From JBFFMO01 sp041390025 (GTDB lineage: Bacteria; Myxococcota_A; Bradymonadia; Bradymonadales; Bradymonadaceae), in assembly GCA_041390025.1 (NCBI GenBank), contig JAWKQR010000004.1, positions 186,001-250,000 on the forward strand: a DNA stretch of 64,000 nucleotides. The letters are read 5' to 3'. This document shows positions 8,302 to 19,100 of this stretch, one piece after another. The notes under the pieces are model-generated. The model had not been told where the DNA came from and searched no databases. It saw only the letters and a list, made by a program, of their open reading frames with translations. Each line of letters starts with the position of its first letter. Position 1 is the stretch's first letter. Made by a program: the position numbers and the translations under genes.

Positions 8302-11300
8302 ACCAGCGTTTTGACGATGCCGTTGGTCTGCTGGCGGTCGCGATTCGGCGCCCCGTGAGCGTCGTTTCGGTCGTTTTGCTTGTCCTGTTTTTCGGGGCGT
8401 TGTCGGTGTTCCAGCTGCCGGTGCAGCTGACGCCGGACATCGCAGCGCCGACCATCACCGTCACCACGACGTGGCCCGGGGCCGCTCCGGTTGAGGTCGA
8501 GAGCGAGGTCATCGAACCGCAAGAGGAAGTGCTGAAGCGGGTTCCTGGCCTGACGGATATGGAGTCGACCTCGACGTTGGGCCGTGGCGAAATCACGCTG
8601 GAGTTTCAGGTCGGCAGCGACATGGACCAAGCGTTGGTGCGCGTCTCGAACCAGCTTGGTCAGGTGCCAAACTACCCCGAAAACGTCGACGAACCGGTCA
8701 TCTCGACGTCGAACTCCGCGGGTCCACCACTCGCCGTGATCATCATTCGGTCGAATTACCCAACCGTGTCGCCGCAGCCGTACCGAACATGGGTGGACGA
8801 CGTGGTGGTGCCCGAGATCGAGCGAATTCCTGGCGTGGCGAGCATTCGTGTTCGCGGAGGGTTGCGCAGCGAGGTCCACATCGACGTCGATACCGAGGCA
8901 CTCGCGGCGCGCGGCATCACGATGAGCCAAGTGGCGCGCAGCGTCACCGGCGAGCTGCGGGATATCTCGGCGGGTGACTTTGATTTGGGCAAGCGCCGCA
9001 TGGTTGTGCGCAGCATGCTCAAGCCCCAGCAAATCGACCAACTTGAGCGGGTGGTCATCGCGTCCAGCGCGGAAGGCGTGCCCGTCAGGCTTGGTGATGT
9101 GGCGCGCGTTGAGGTCGGTTTTGGCAAACCACGCGATTTTGCGATCGCGGACAACGACGTTGCGATGGCCCTGCTTCCAAGCCGTGAGGCGGGCTACAAC
9201 GTGCTCGAAGTGACCGAAGAAATCCGTCGAGTGGTCGAAGAGCTCAACGAGACACGTTTTGCGCCCGAGGGCCTCAAGATCGAGGTCGTCGACGACCAGG
9301 TCGGCTACATCCTTGGTGCGTTGAACGTGGTGCGTGGCAACTTGTTCGTCGGCGGCATCCTCGCGATTTTGGTGCTGCTGCTGTTCCTGCGGCGCATGGG
9401 GGCGGCGTTTATCATCAGCATGGCGATCCCGATTTGTGTGCTCGGAACGGCCATCGGTATGGCGATTTTGGGGCGCTCGGTCAACGTCGTCAGCTTGGCG
9501 GGAATGACGTTCGCGGTCGGCATGGTGATCGACAACTCCATTGTCGCGCTCGAGAACATCGACACCTGGACCAAGAAGGTCAAAGACGTGCGGCTCGCCG
9601 CGTGGATGGGCGTCAAGGAAGTGGCTGGGGCGCTTGTCGCCTCGACGGCGACGACCGCGGCGGTCTTCATTCCGATCATCGCGTGGCAGGGAGAAGTCGG
9701 CGAGATTCTCCGTGATTTGGCGTACGCGATCGCGTTGTCGGTGGGCATCTCGTTGATCGTTTCGCTTGGCGGTGATCCCAAGCCTTGCCGCGGTGATTTT
9801 GCGGTCGAAATCCACGCGCGAACCGCCGCTGCGTAAGCTTGCCGCGGTGGGTGAAACCGCACGATCGATGATCGCCGGCGTCAGCAGTTGGGTCGCCAAC
9901 CGCACGTGGAGCGCGGTCTTCGTCGTGGTGGTCGCGGTGGTGACCACGTCGCTTGTGGCGTTCGCGTTGCTGCCGAAGATGGAGTACCTGCCGACGGGAA
10001 ATCGTAACCTGATTTTTGGCATCATCTTGCCGCCTCCGGGTTATTCCGTGGACGAGTCCATCCGAATCGGCCATGGCAATCAGGAGGTGATGGTCAAACA
10101 CACCGGCGAGTCGGTGGATGGCGTGCCGGCAATCCGTCGAAGCTTTTTTGTGGGCGACCCGTCGCTGTTTATCGCTGGCGGTGTTGCGCAAAACCCGGAC
10201 GAAATTCGCGGGCTGCGTGATTTCATGCAGGCACTGCACGGGCGCATCCCCGGCGTGATCAACTTTGCGTCGCAGTCGTCGCTGTTTGCCGGTGGGATCG
10301 GCGAGGGCCGCGCGGTCGAGATCGAGCTGTCGGGGCCTGACCTGAATGCCTTGATTGGTGTGGGTCGCAAGCTGATGGGCTCGGTCAGCAAGGCGGTGCC
10401 GAACTCGTGTGCGACCCGTGCCGGTGCTCGACGAGGGCGCACCCGAGCTGCACGTCATCCCGCGTCGCGAAGAGGCCGCGGAGCTTGGCGTGGCGTCGAG
10501 CGAGCTGGCGTTCGTCGCCGACACCTACATTGACGGTCGAAAGATCGGCGAGTGGAGCCGCGAGGGCGAACCAAAGATCGACGTGATGTTGCGCTCGGAT
10601 GTGCGTGACGAAGAAGAAGCGCGGCGTATGCTTGAGGACGCCCCTGTGGCGACCAAACAGGGGGATGTCGTTCCGTTTTCGGTGCTCGCCGAGCTCGATA
10701 CGAAGCTCGGTCCGACGGTGGTGCGACGCGTCGAGAGACGCCGTTCGGTGACGTTGCAGGTGACACCGCCTGATAACGTGCCGTTTGAGGCCGCCATCGA
10801 CGCCCTGCAAACGAAGGTCATCGAGCCCTTGATCGCGAGCGGCGAGCTACCTCCGAACGTCACCATCAACCTTGGTGGCTCCGCAGGGAAGCTCAAGGCC
10901 GCGCAGACGCAGTTTGCCTGGGTTCTTCTGATCGCGCTGCTGATTTCATTTTTCCTGATGGCCGCGCTGTTCGAGGATTTCCTGGCCCCAGTCGTCGTGC
11001 TCGTCACGATCCCGCTCGCCGCGGCCGGTGGCGTGATCGGGCTGAGGCTCGTCAACCAGTTCGTGGGCGAACAGCCGCTCGACATCATGTCTGCGGTGGG
11101 ATTCCTGATCCTGATAGGTGTGGTGGTGAACAACGCGATCCTGATCGTGGACCGTGCGATGGGACGCCTTCGCGAAGGTGCGTCGATTGAGGAATCGATC
11201 AACGGGGCCGTGGCCGACCGTGTGCGCCCGATCTTCATGAGCACGTTCACGTCACTGGCTGGGTTGCTGCCGATGGCGGTCGCTGTGGGCGCGGGCTCGG

Positions 11301-11446
11301 AGCTCTACCGGGGCGTGGGTGCCATCTTGCTTGGCGGCTTGTTCCTATCGACGATCCTGACGCTCTTTGTCGTGCCGTCGCTGTTCTCGTTGATCTGGCG
11401 AGTCAGGTCGGTCTTCGTCCCCCAAAACCCTGAGCCCGCCGAGTAG
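8298..11446 (+). CDS. RND efflux permease (HAE1/AcrB-like), two frameshifts
   Basis: The GTG at 8298 overlaps the adaptor stop. Three consecutive frames rebuild one ~1045-residue inner-membrane pump with 12 expected helices. The first frame (to ~9765) has TM1, the PN1/PN2 porter domains and TM2-4, including GMVIDNSIVALENI where the second proton-relay Asp of AcrB is Asn. The second frame (~9768-10400) carries TM7 and part of the second porter domain, and the third (~10405-11446) the rest and TM8-12. At ~9767 one extra G in CTTGGCGG breaks the frame; at ~10404 another single-base shift does. Both joins give uninterrupted family sequence, so indels in the assembly are likely. Drug or metal specificity cannot be read. 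Confidence 0.85.
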
Positions 11447-11459
11447 CGGGCGGGGTCTG

Positions 11460-12257
11460 CTAGTCCTCGTCGTCGTGTTCAGTGAGGTCAAGCTCGCCGG
11501 TCTGTGCCTGCTCGAAATACATCGAGAGTAGGTCGGCGAAGCTTTTTGCGACGAGTGGTCGGGCGTTGTCGTCGACAACGTACTCGATGATCTGTCCACG
11601 CGTGCCGCCCGGGGCGGGATCGAGGTCGATGCAGAGGTAGTCACGCCCTCGCGCGCTTTGGACAATTGGGATCCAGCCTTCGCAGTAGTCGAGCGCGCGC
11701 ACGCCTTCCCCCGCATCGTCCTCGTCGATGGGCTCAGGTTCGCCGAAGATGCCTCGTTTGGCTTGGACGACCTCCGAAATCGACAACAGTGAGCCATACC
11801 CAATGAAGGGCGCAAATTCCTCTTGGCCATCGTGGATCGCGAGGAACTTCTTGTAGTCGTCAGGCAGAGTAAGGCCGAGTTTTGCCTCGGCGTCGGCGAT
11901 CGCGGCCCCAGAAGCGGGTGGGCGGAACTGAGCGAGTGCATTTGGATGATTGGCTTCGAGCCATGCAACGATGGTGGCCCAGCGTAGGGTGATATCGCCC
12001 GTTGCCTTGTGTTTGGCCTCGACCGGCGCCGGAACGACAATCTCGCCGGCGTATTCGACCCCAAGCTCGTCGAACACCTCGAGCAGTTCGCCGCCTACCA
12101 GCCTGGCGATCTTATTCGGCCAATCACTAGGAATGACGATCTGAGGAAGGTCGAGTAGCTCTCCAAGGGTCGCCACGCCGAGGGACGTCAAAAGTTCGGA
12201 GGTTCTGACGCTGACCTCAAGGTCGTCGATCGAAATGTTGCGTGTATGGTTGCTCAT
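11460..12257 (-). CDS. RNA-polymerase-alpha-CTD-like domain fused to SMI1/KNR4 (SUKH) domain
   Basis: 265 residues from the ATG at 12257. Residues ~9-70 (IDDLEVSVRTSELLTSLGV, then LGELLDL) match the helix-hairpin-helix C-terminal domain of the RNA polymerase alpha subunit, keeping Arg18 at the position of the DNA-contacting Arg265 of E. coli. Residues ~85-250 are a SUKH/SMI1-KNR4 domain: ADAEAKLGLTLPDDYKKFL, then WIPIVQSARGRDYLCIDLD, then PGGTRGQII. SUKH proteins include many toxin-immunity proteins, but no polymorphic toxin is visible here. The tail is acidic. The gene converges with the RND permease; a GCCCGC/GCGGGC hairpin spans the permease stop. The start could instead be 36 bases further upstream. 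Confidence 0.75.
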   Translation of the reverse strand: MSNHTRNISIDDLEVSVRTSELLTSLGVATLGELLDLPQIVIPSDWPNKIARLVGGELLEVFDELGVEYAGEIVVPAPVEAKHKATGDITLRWATIVAWLEANHPNALAQFRPPASGAAIADAEAKLGLTLPDDYKKFLAIHDGQEEFAPFIGYGSLLSISEVVQAKRGIFGEPEPIDEDDAGEGVRALDYCEGWIPIVQSARGRDYLCIDLDPAPGGTRGQIIEYVVDDNARPLVAKSFADLLSMYFEQAQTGELDLTEHDDED

Positions 12258-12320
12258 GGGGCGATGGTATCGCGCTCGTGACCGAAGGGTCAACGCTGCG
12301 AGTGTCCTTTCTGGCGCGCA

Positions 12321-14144
12321 TTAGCGTTTTCGCCGCCAGGCGAGGAGGACGCCAAGAAGCGCGAGCCACGCGGCGTTTGTGGGTGACGAACCGCTCGAGC
12401 ATCCACAGCCTCCCTGGCCGTCGATGGTCGCGTTTTCGATGTTGGGGTCGCGTTCTTCGTCCGGGATGGCCGAACAGCCTTCTGGGCCGCACATGGCCGC
12501 ATCGGCATCGCACGCGTCGCCTTGTCCGTCGCCGTCGGTGTCGAGCTGATCCGGGTCGGCCACATCAGGGCAGAGGTCGGTGGCGTTGGGCACACCGTCG
12601 TCGTCCATGTCGTCGTCACACACGTCACCGATGCCGTCTTGGTCGATGTCGAATTGGTTGTCCGAGGCCAGATCAGGGCAAAGGTCGGTATCGTTCGAGA
12701 AGCCGTCGCCGTCGCGGTCCAAGTCGCAAACATCGCCCAAGCCGTCGCCATCCGCGTCGATTTGGTCGGAGTTTGGAATCTCGGAGCAGTTGTCGACGTT
12801 GTCGTCGATTCCATCCCCATCGCTATCGCCGACAAAATCTGGGTCGCAGGCATCTCCGACGCCGTCCATGTCGGCGTCGGATTGATTGTAATTGCTGGCG
12901 TTGGGGCAGTTGTCCATCGCGTCTGACAACCCGTCACCGTCATTGTCGTCGGCGCATGCGTCGCCGATTCCGTCTTCGTTTGTGTCAACTTGATCGGGGT
13001 TGGGCGTGACGACGCAGTTGTCTGCGGTATCTAGAACACCGTCGCCATCGTCATCGTCGTCGCAGGCGCTTCCGATGCCGTCGCCATCATGGTCGGCCTG
13101 TTGGGCATTCGGGGTGTCTGGGCAGTTGTCGCACTTGTTGCCCACACCATCGCCATCCGCGTCTGCCTGTTGCGCGTTTGCGTCGTCTGGGCAGTTGTCG
13201 CACTTGTTGCCGACGCCATCGCCGTCTGTGTCTGCTTGGCCGTCGTTGGCGACGGCGGGGCAGTTGTCACAGGCGTTTCCAACGCCATCGTTGTCGTCGT
13301 CGGCTTGGCCGGCGTTTTTGACGTCGGCGCAGTTGTCGCACTTGTTGCCAAGGCCATCCCCATCCGCGTCCGCCTGCCCGCTGTTGGACACGACCGGACA
13401 GTTGTCGCATTGGTTGCCCACACCGTCGCCGTCGCCGTCCGCCTGCCCGGCGTTGGAAGTGTTGGGGCAATTGTCGTTGGCGTCTTTGATGCCGTCGTTG
13501 TCAGAATCGACGGATTGGCATTCGGTGCCTGGCGCGCCCTTGTAGGGGCCCTGGCTGGTCCACAGCGAGTTGGTTCGGCCACAGGTGCCGGCATACATCT
13601 CGCGCACCGTGCCGAGCGTGTTGGAGTTGAAATTGGCAACGCTTGCGAACGAGCCGACGTGCAGGTGGGCACCGGTGCTGTTGCCGCTGGACGCGGACCT
13701 GCCGAGCACCTTGCCGCACGTGACCTGTTCGTTCATGGCGACGTTGATCGTGCCGTTTTTCATGTGGGCGTAAATCGTCACCGATCCATCGGAGTGCCGA
13801 ATCGCAACGTGGTTGCCAGCGCGTCCCCCGCACGTGCTGCCATAAAAACCCGTGCTCGGGCAGCCGTCATGCCGCGCGATGACCTTGCCCGAGGCCGATG
13901 CGACGACGGTCGCGCCGGTCGGCAGCGCGAAGTCCGTGCCCGAATGCCCATTGTACGTAAAGCCACCGCACTTCCAGTCTTCCTTGGCTGTCCCGCTCGC
14001 CGAGCGGTCGGTGTCGCGGTAGTAGCGCACCGTGTAGTTGCCTTGGTAGGGCCGGCGATGTTTGACAGTCTGCGCCGCCAAGAACGTCGGAAATGCGATG
14101 ATGGCGCACAGCGCCGCGAACGCGATCTGAGTGTGTGTTTTCAT
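12321..14144 (-). CDS. secreted M23 (LytM) metallopeptidase with TSP3 repeats and MYXO-CTERM tail
   Basis: 607 residues. Sec signal peptide (residues 1-24), then an M23 endopeptidase domain (residues ~55-170) with the zinc ligands His67 and Asp71 (GHSGTD) and His160-x-His162 (AHLHVG), plus the YAH motif at His127: an apparently complete active site for cutting Gly-Gly or peptidoglycan cross-bridges. Residues ~215-560 are about a dozen calcium-binding thrombospondin type-3 repeats (D-x-D-x-D-G-x-G-x-x-x-D-N-C). The C-terminus has GGCGCSSGSS, a hydrophobic helix and RRKR, a MYXO-CTERM signal. Its ATG overlaps the stop of the upstream TolB-like lipoprotein (ATGA), with GGAGG before it, so the two are one operon. 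Likely cell-surface and possibly used in predation or wall remodelling. Confidence 0.9.
   Translation of the reverse strand: MKTHTQIAFAALCAIIAFPTFLAAQTVKHRRPYQGNYTVRYYRDTDRSASGTAKEDWKCGGFTYNGHSGTDFALPTGATVVASASGKVIARHDGCPSTGFYGSTCGGRAGNHVAIRHSDGSVTIYAHMKNGTINVAMNEQVTCGKVLGRSASSGNSTGAHLHVGSFASVANFNSNTLGTVREMYAGTCGRTNSLWTSQGPYKGAPGTECQSVDSDNDGIKDANDNCPNTSNAGQADGDGDGVGNQCDNCPVVSNSGQADADGDGLGNKCDNCADVKNAGQADDDNDGVGNACDNCPAVANDGQADTDGDGVGNKCDNCPDDANAQQADADGDGVGNKCDNCPDTPNAQQADHDGDGIGSACDDDDDGDGVLDTADNCVVTPNPDQVDTNEDGIGDACADDNDGDGLSDAMDNCPNASNYNQSDADMDGVGDACDPDFVGDSDGDGIDDNVDNCSEIPNSDQIDADGDGLGDVCDLDRDGDGFSNDTDLCPDLASDNQFDIDQDGIGDVCDDDMDDDGVPNATDLCPDVADPDQLDTDGDGQGDACDADAAMCGPEGCSAIPDEERDPNIENATIDGQGGCGCSSGSSPTNAAWLALLGVLLAWRRKR
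12520..13515 (-). repeat. TSP3-coding repeat tract
   Basis: Roughly a dozen degenerate tandem units encoding D-x-D-x-D-G repeats with conserved CDNCP, inside the M23 peptidase gene. Unit lengths alternate between about 36 and 69 bases. This is a protein repeat, not a CRISPR or intergenic array. Confidence 0.8.
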
Positions 14145-14995
14145 CGTGGCACCTCCACTCGAACGCGTTCCGTCGAGCCTTTGTACGTCACCCAGGTGGC
14201 GTCTCCACGATAGTCAGGAAGCAACGTGGCACCCGGATATTCTGCGACGATTGTCTCGGACCCGAGGTCGTACACAACAACACCCTGTTCGTCTTGGAAC
14301 ACCAAGGATTGACCATGCAGCTGCGGAGCGACCGAAGCAGACGGCACCCGCTGCGATTCGAGTCGAACAAGTGCACCGTCGGTCATTCTTCGCATCAAGG
14401 CCGAGCGGCCATCCACGCTTGCGGAAAACACCACCTCGCGACCATCCGCGGACATCACGGGCGACCACGCGGTCAGAATATCTGGGGCGAGTGATTCGGG
14501 TTCACCGCCGTCAAGCGAGACGCGGCGAAGCTGGAGCATCGGTGCGCTTCCAGCGACGTACGTCACGTGACCGGCGACGGCGCTTAGCGGGGCTTCAACG
14601 CCCACATCAAGCCGCCGTTCCCCGTCGCGCGTGTGCAGCATCAGCGTGTGGTCCACGTGCAGCACCAGTAAACCGTTTGGCACGATCTGGAGGTCCAGCA
14701 CCAAGGTTCCGGGTTCGAGCCCGAATGGCTCAAGACCGGCTTCCAACGTAATCATACGCAGTTGGTCACCGTACTTTGGGGGCGGAACCAAAATCCCCTC
14801 AACCAACCAATGATCCGTCGCGTGAAGCATCACCTTCTCGCCCCGCGATTCGAGCGGTGCGGGACGCATTTCTAGGATTTCCGGCGCAGCCGAGGCGTTT
14901 GATGCCGGCGAGGCGTTTGATGCCGGCGAACTGTCGCACGCGATAAGCGCGAGGCACAGCCATGAAAGGGTGCACAGAGTTCGAAGACGAAGCAT
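14141..14995 (-). CDS. TolB/PD40-like propeller lipoprotein
   Basis: 284 residues. The lipobox is LIAC (Cys20), followed by a perfect six-residue duplication SPASNA-SPASNA. The rest is beta-rich with PD40/WD40-like blades, for example LTAWSPVMSADGREVVFSAS and the following blade ending VVYDLG. Such propellers bind protein or sugar partners in the periplasm. The gene lies 72 bases downstream of the membrane protein at 15068 and overlaps the M23 peptidase by four bases, so it may serve the same surface process. Specific ligand unknown. Confidence 0.7.
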   Translation of the reverse strand: MLRLRTLCTLSWLCLALIACDSSPASNASPASNASAAPEILEMRPAPLESRGEKVMLHATDHWLVEGILVPPPKYGDQLRMITLEAGLEPFGLEPGTLVLDLQIVPNGLLVLHVDHTLMLHTRDGERRLDVGVEAPLSAVAGHVTYVAGSAPMLQLRRVSLDGGEPESLAPDILTAWSPVMSADGREVVFSASVDGRSALMRRMTDGALVRLESQRVPSASVAPQLHGQSLVFQDEQGVVVYDLGSETIVAEYPGATLLPDYRGDATWVTYKGSTERVRVEVPR

Positions 14996-15067
14996 GCAAA
15001 AAAACCAAAGTAAGTGTTCACTAACTTAGCGCACCTTAGCGGCGAAAAAGTCAGAACACAACTGTGG

Positions 15068-15916
15068 TTACCATTGCTCGTTATCGTCGTCCGCGTCCTG
15101 GCCAAAGACGATGTCTTGGTCAACGGTGATGGGGCCTCGAACGGGCGGGCGTTCGGGTTGCCGCGCGGGGGCTTGGGGCTCAAATGCCATTTCGGGTGCC
15201 TCTTCGGGCTGTGGCACCGTGGGTCGTGTCCATCGGCCGACATCCGATGAAAGCGCAGAGTAAACGGTGTATTCGAGCGCACGCGAAAACGTCAGCGCAA
15301 ACGCGCCGGTCACGCCAAAACCCAACGCAACCGCAACGTTCAACATCATTCCGCCCCCATCATGCCTAGCGGCAACAACCATGAATAGGCCTGCGACGAG
15401 TGGCACGATGACGACAGAGGAACCGATGCCGACCATCACAAGCAGCAGGAAGATTTCGAGACGGTGCCCGAGCGTGAGTGACCAGCTTTGAAAGATTGAA
15501 CCGAGGACACCGGTGTCTTCTTTGAACATGGTGATCTGCGTCAGGTAGAGGCCAACGGTGGCGATCACACCAGGAATCACACAGAACATCGTCCCGATGC
15601 CCACGATAAGGTTGACGATGAACGTCGCCGCCGCGATCAGGAAGCTGAGCTGCATCAAACGTGACGTGGGTAGCTCGACCTCCGTTCCGTTTTCATGGTT
15701 CTCGAACGCCTGGAACAAGACCACCGCGCTAAATCCCGTGAACAGCGCTTGGGGAATCGCGAAGCCATAGCGCAGAAGCGTGATGTTGCCGCCCTTTCCC
15801 ACGATTTCGAACAGACCCCAAAACACCGGGGTCAACACGACCGCAAACAAGAGGGTCTCCATCCAAACGTGTCGGGTAAGCCCCAACGCGTCGCCAATCT
15901 TGGTGGTTAAGTTCAC
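15068..15916 (-). CDS. multi-spanning membrane protein of unknown function
   Basis: 282 residues with five to six predicted helices (residues ~20-40, 50-75, 90-115, 140-165, 175-200 and 205-225), spaced like YciC/DUF975-type or glycerophosphodiesterase membrane-domain proteins. The C-terminal ~55 residues are Pro/Glu/Arg-rich and end in an acidic stretch (DADDDNEQW), probably cytoplasmic. No catalytic motif is seen. It is the first gene of a leftward run with the TolB-like lipoprotein and the M23 peptidase. The name of the family is a guess. Confidence 0.6.
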   Translation of the reverse strand: MNLTTKIGDALGLTRHVWMETLLFAVVLTPVFWGLFEIVGKGGNITLLRYGFAIPQALFTGFSAVVLFQAFENHENGTEVELPTSRLMQLSFLIAAATFIVNLIVGIGTMFCVIPGVIATVGLYLTQITMFKEDTGVLGSIFQSWSLTLGHRLEIFLLLVMVGIGSSVVIVPLVAGLFMVVAARHDGGGMMLNVAVALGFGVTGAFALTFSRALEYTVYSALSSDVGRWTRPTVPQPEEAPEMAFEPQAPARQPERPPVRGPITVDQDIVFGQDADDDNEQW

Positions 15917-16103
15917 AGCAACTCCGATCTGGTTTCCGTCAGCGTACCCAGAGCCTTAAATCCGCACAACCTAGGTGAATTTTGCGCGCGTGTTGAATCG
16001 CGATTGGTCGTCTTCTTTCAGACATTTTCAGATGCCCCCACGTAACGGACTCCGTACAGTCTGCCCCGATAAATTGGTTGACTGACCTACTATGAGGGTG
16101 CCC

Positions 16104-19100
16104 ATGTTTTCGCTGAGATACAGCCTTGTGCTGACGATGATTGCCGCTTCGATCGCTGCGTGCGGCGGCAGCGACACAGAAGATGGCAACGGTTCCAATA
16201 ACGGTGGAGACACCGGCACCCAGACGGACGTCGGCAACAGCGACGACACTGGGGTGACAACCCCGGACGTTGGCATGGATTGCATGAGCGACTGCTCCAC
16301 CGCGGGCGCGACGCGCTGCGACGGCAACGACCTGTACGAATGCGTCAGCGACGGCAATGGGTGTTTCGTTTGGTCCCAGCTGCAGACCTGCGGCGGCGGG
16401 CTGTTCTGCTCGGGCGGGCAGTGTGTTTCGCAGTGCCAAGACGCATGCTCGACCGTTGGCGCACGCCAGTGCGAAGCCGGCGGCGCCGGACGGGTCACCG
16501 AATGCGCCCAAGACGCCAACGGCTGCCTCGTTTGGGAGCCCGTCCAGACCTGTACCGGCCTCGAGACCTGCTCGGCCGGCGCGTGTTCGACGCAATGCAC
16601 CGACGAATGCACGACGGTCAACGAACGGCAGTGCGAGGGCGATGGCTACAAGGTTTGCGGAAACTTCGATGCGGATCCGTGCCTTGATTGGGGCGACCCA
16701 GTGCCTTGCGTAGGCCAAGCGGATTGTTCCGCCGGTTACTGCTCAGTGCAATGCACCGACGAATGCCAGACGGCCGGCGTCGACGAGTGTGTCGCTGGCG
16801 TCGCCGCCAAGCGCACCTGCGGCGATTTCGATGCTGACCCATGCTTGGAGTGGGGGACCACGATCAACTGTGCGGCGGACGAAGTCTGTCAAAACGCGGC
16901 ATGCGTCTACAACGACCCTTGCGCGGGTGTCAGCTGCAACACGCCGCCCGCAGACAGCTGCGTCAACGCCAACACCGCTCGAAACTATGGCGCTGGCGTA
17001 TGTGACGGGGCCGGTGGTTGCGACTACGGCTACGTCGATACGGACTGCCCTAGCGGTTGCCAGAATGGCGCCTGCGTGGCACCGACGTGCGGCAACACAG
17101 TCTGCAACGCGCCGCCCGCCAACACGTGTGCGAGCGCGTCCGAGTTGACCCGGTACTACGCCGTCGGCGCCTGCAACGCGGGCAACACATGCGCATATCA
17201 ATCGTCTCGAATTCGATGCAGCGAAGGATGCTTCCAAGGCGCTTGCATCGCGGGATCGTGGGAGACTGAAATTCCGTCGCTTCCAGCGGTCAGCAACACC
17301 GCGGTCGACGTCACGTTCGACGCGACCGGCAATCCACGCATCGCGTACTGCAACATCTACACGGGCACCGTGTTCTACCGATGGCGCGATGCCGGCGGCT
17401 GGCACGAAGAGACGGTCGATCCAGCACTTGGAGCAGGGTGCGAGCTCGCCTTGGCCCTCGATGCTCAGGGGCGGCCGATGATCGCCTACTACGACCCAAC
17501 CAACGATGACCTGCGTTTTGGCCGCAAAGAAGCCGGCACCTGGAATCTGTCATTGATCTCGACGGCCGGGGACGTTGGCTCGTCACCGTCGGTCTCGCTG
17601 ACCCCCACCGGCCAGCCGATTGTTGCGTTCCGAGACATCACAAACGGTCAGCTCAAGACGGCGACGTTGAATGGTGCAACGTGGCAAACGGACACCATCG
17701 GCCCGTGGTCAGGTTCAGGCAACCCGATCACCACAATGCGTTGGGGCCGCAGCGGCGACCTGTACGTGCTCGCCGGCGCCTCGCGATCGGTTGCAAATGC
17801 AGCAAACACGTACAACCAACCGCCTGTGTATCTGCACACACGCCGCGCTGGCGTCTGGTCGACCTTGACCCTTCACGAGGACGGATTCACGAGCCGCGAC
17901 GGCCTTGCGATCGCGCCAAACGGCGAGGTTTTGGTGCAGGTCGGCGAAGTGCTTCAGGTCGGATCGAACGACTCCATGGTCGTGATTCGCACCGATGGCA
18001 CGCAGGTTCTGAGCGAATCGACGGTCCGCGAGTACGGGAACCTGCTTTACCTAAAGCCTGTCGGCCTGTTCAACACGGACACGATGCTTGAGTCCGTCAT
18101 GGACGACCCATTCTTGTATCGCCTCGACGACCACGGTTATTGGGTCGAGCGAACTGGCAAGCCCTGGAATGCATTGGGGAACATCCAACGTGTCTTGTGG
18201 AGGCTTGGCGCGGACACGGTTCGTTTCTTCCACTCAGACTGGAGCATCACGACGCCCGCGGCCTGCACCCCGCAATGCAACGGAATCTCGTGCGGAAGTG
18301 ATGGCTGTGGTGGTGTTTGTGGTCAATGTCCGGGCGGCGAATCGTGCAATCCTTTGGGCCAATGTTCGCTGTGGAATTATGAAACACCGGATGCCGCGAT
18401 TGACAAGCCGATGGTGGCGACCGGCATGGACGAGGTCCATACGTTCGCTTACAGCAGCACGCAGGGTTTGCAGTACTCGACGAACACGTCGGGGGCTTGG
18501 ACGACGACCGCCACCGGCGTCGACGACACCACAACCGCGAACACGTACGACATGAACGCCGTGGCCGTGGACAGCATGGGTTATATCCATATCGCGACGA
18601 CCCAGGCGCGCCCTACCTTCTACAACGCGTGGGATAAAATTGAGGTCTTCAGTCAGGGCCCCATGGGATGGACCAGCACCATCGCTGGCCAGTTCTTTTC
18701 GGCCGGTCAGGCACTCAGCTTTGTGATCGACGACAACGACGCGTGGCACTTCGCATTCGCCGGCAGGTCTTATCCAAACTACGCCGGCAGCGTACTGACG
18801 TACCTTAATTACGAGAACGGCATGGGTACGCCGGAGGTCGTCGCGACCCCGGTCGACCTGTACAACCGTGGCTACGGCTATGTTTATCAGCCGAACCTGC
18901 AGGTTGACAGTCAGGGTCATGCATTCATTTTCTGGATTCAGACGCTGACGTACACGAACCAAACCTCGCTGCGGTTTTCGACGAACGCGTCGGGCACGTG
19001 GGTCGACACGGCGATCGTTGACCCTTATTCGTCCGGGTCAACCGGGATTTGGATGGGCAAGGATGCCACCGATAAACTTCACGCGGTCTACACGCTGTCT

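Noticed and set aside
8286..10025. A 579-codon leftward frame opposite the RND permease
   Set aside because: Arg/Asp/His-rich antisense shadow with no ribosome site; the permease motifs on the other strand are clear.
12520..13515. Regular repeats suggestive of a CRISPR array
   Set aside because: The repeats translate into Asp-rich TSP3 units in one frame and lack constant spacers; no cas genes are present.
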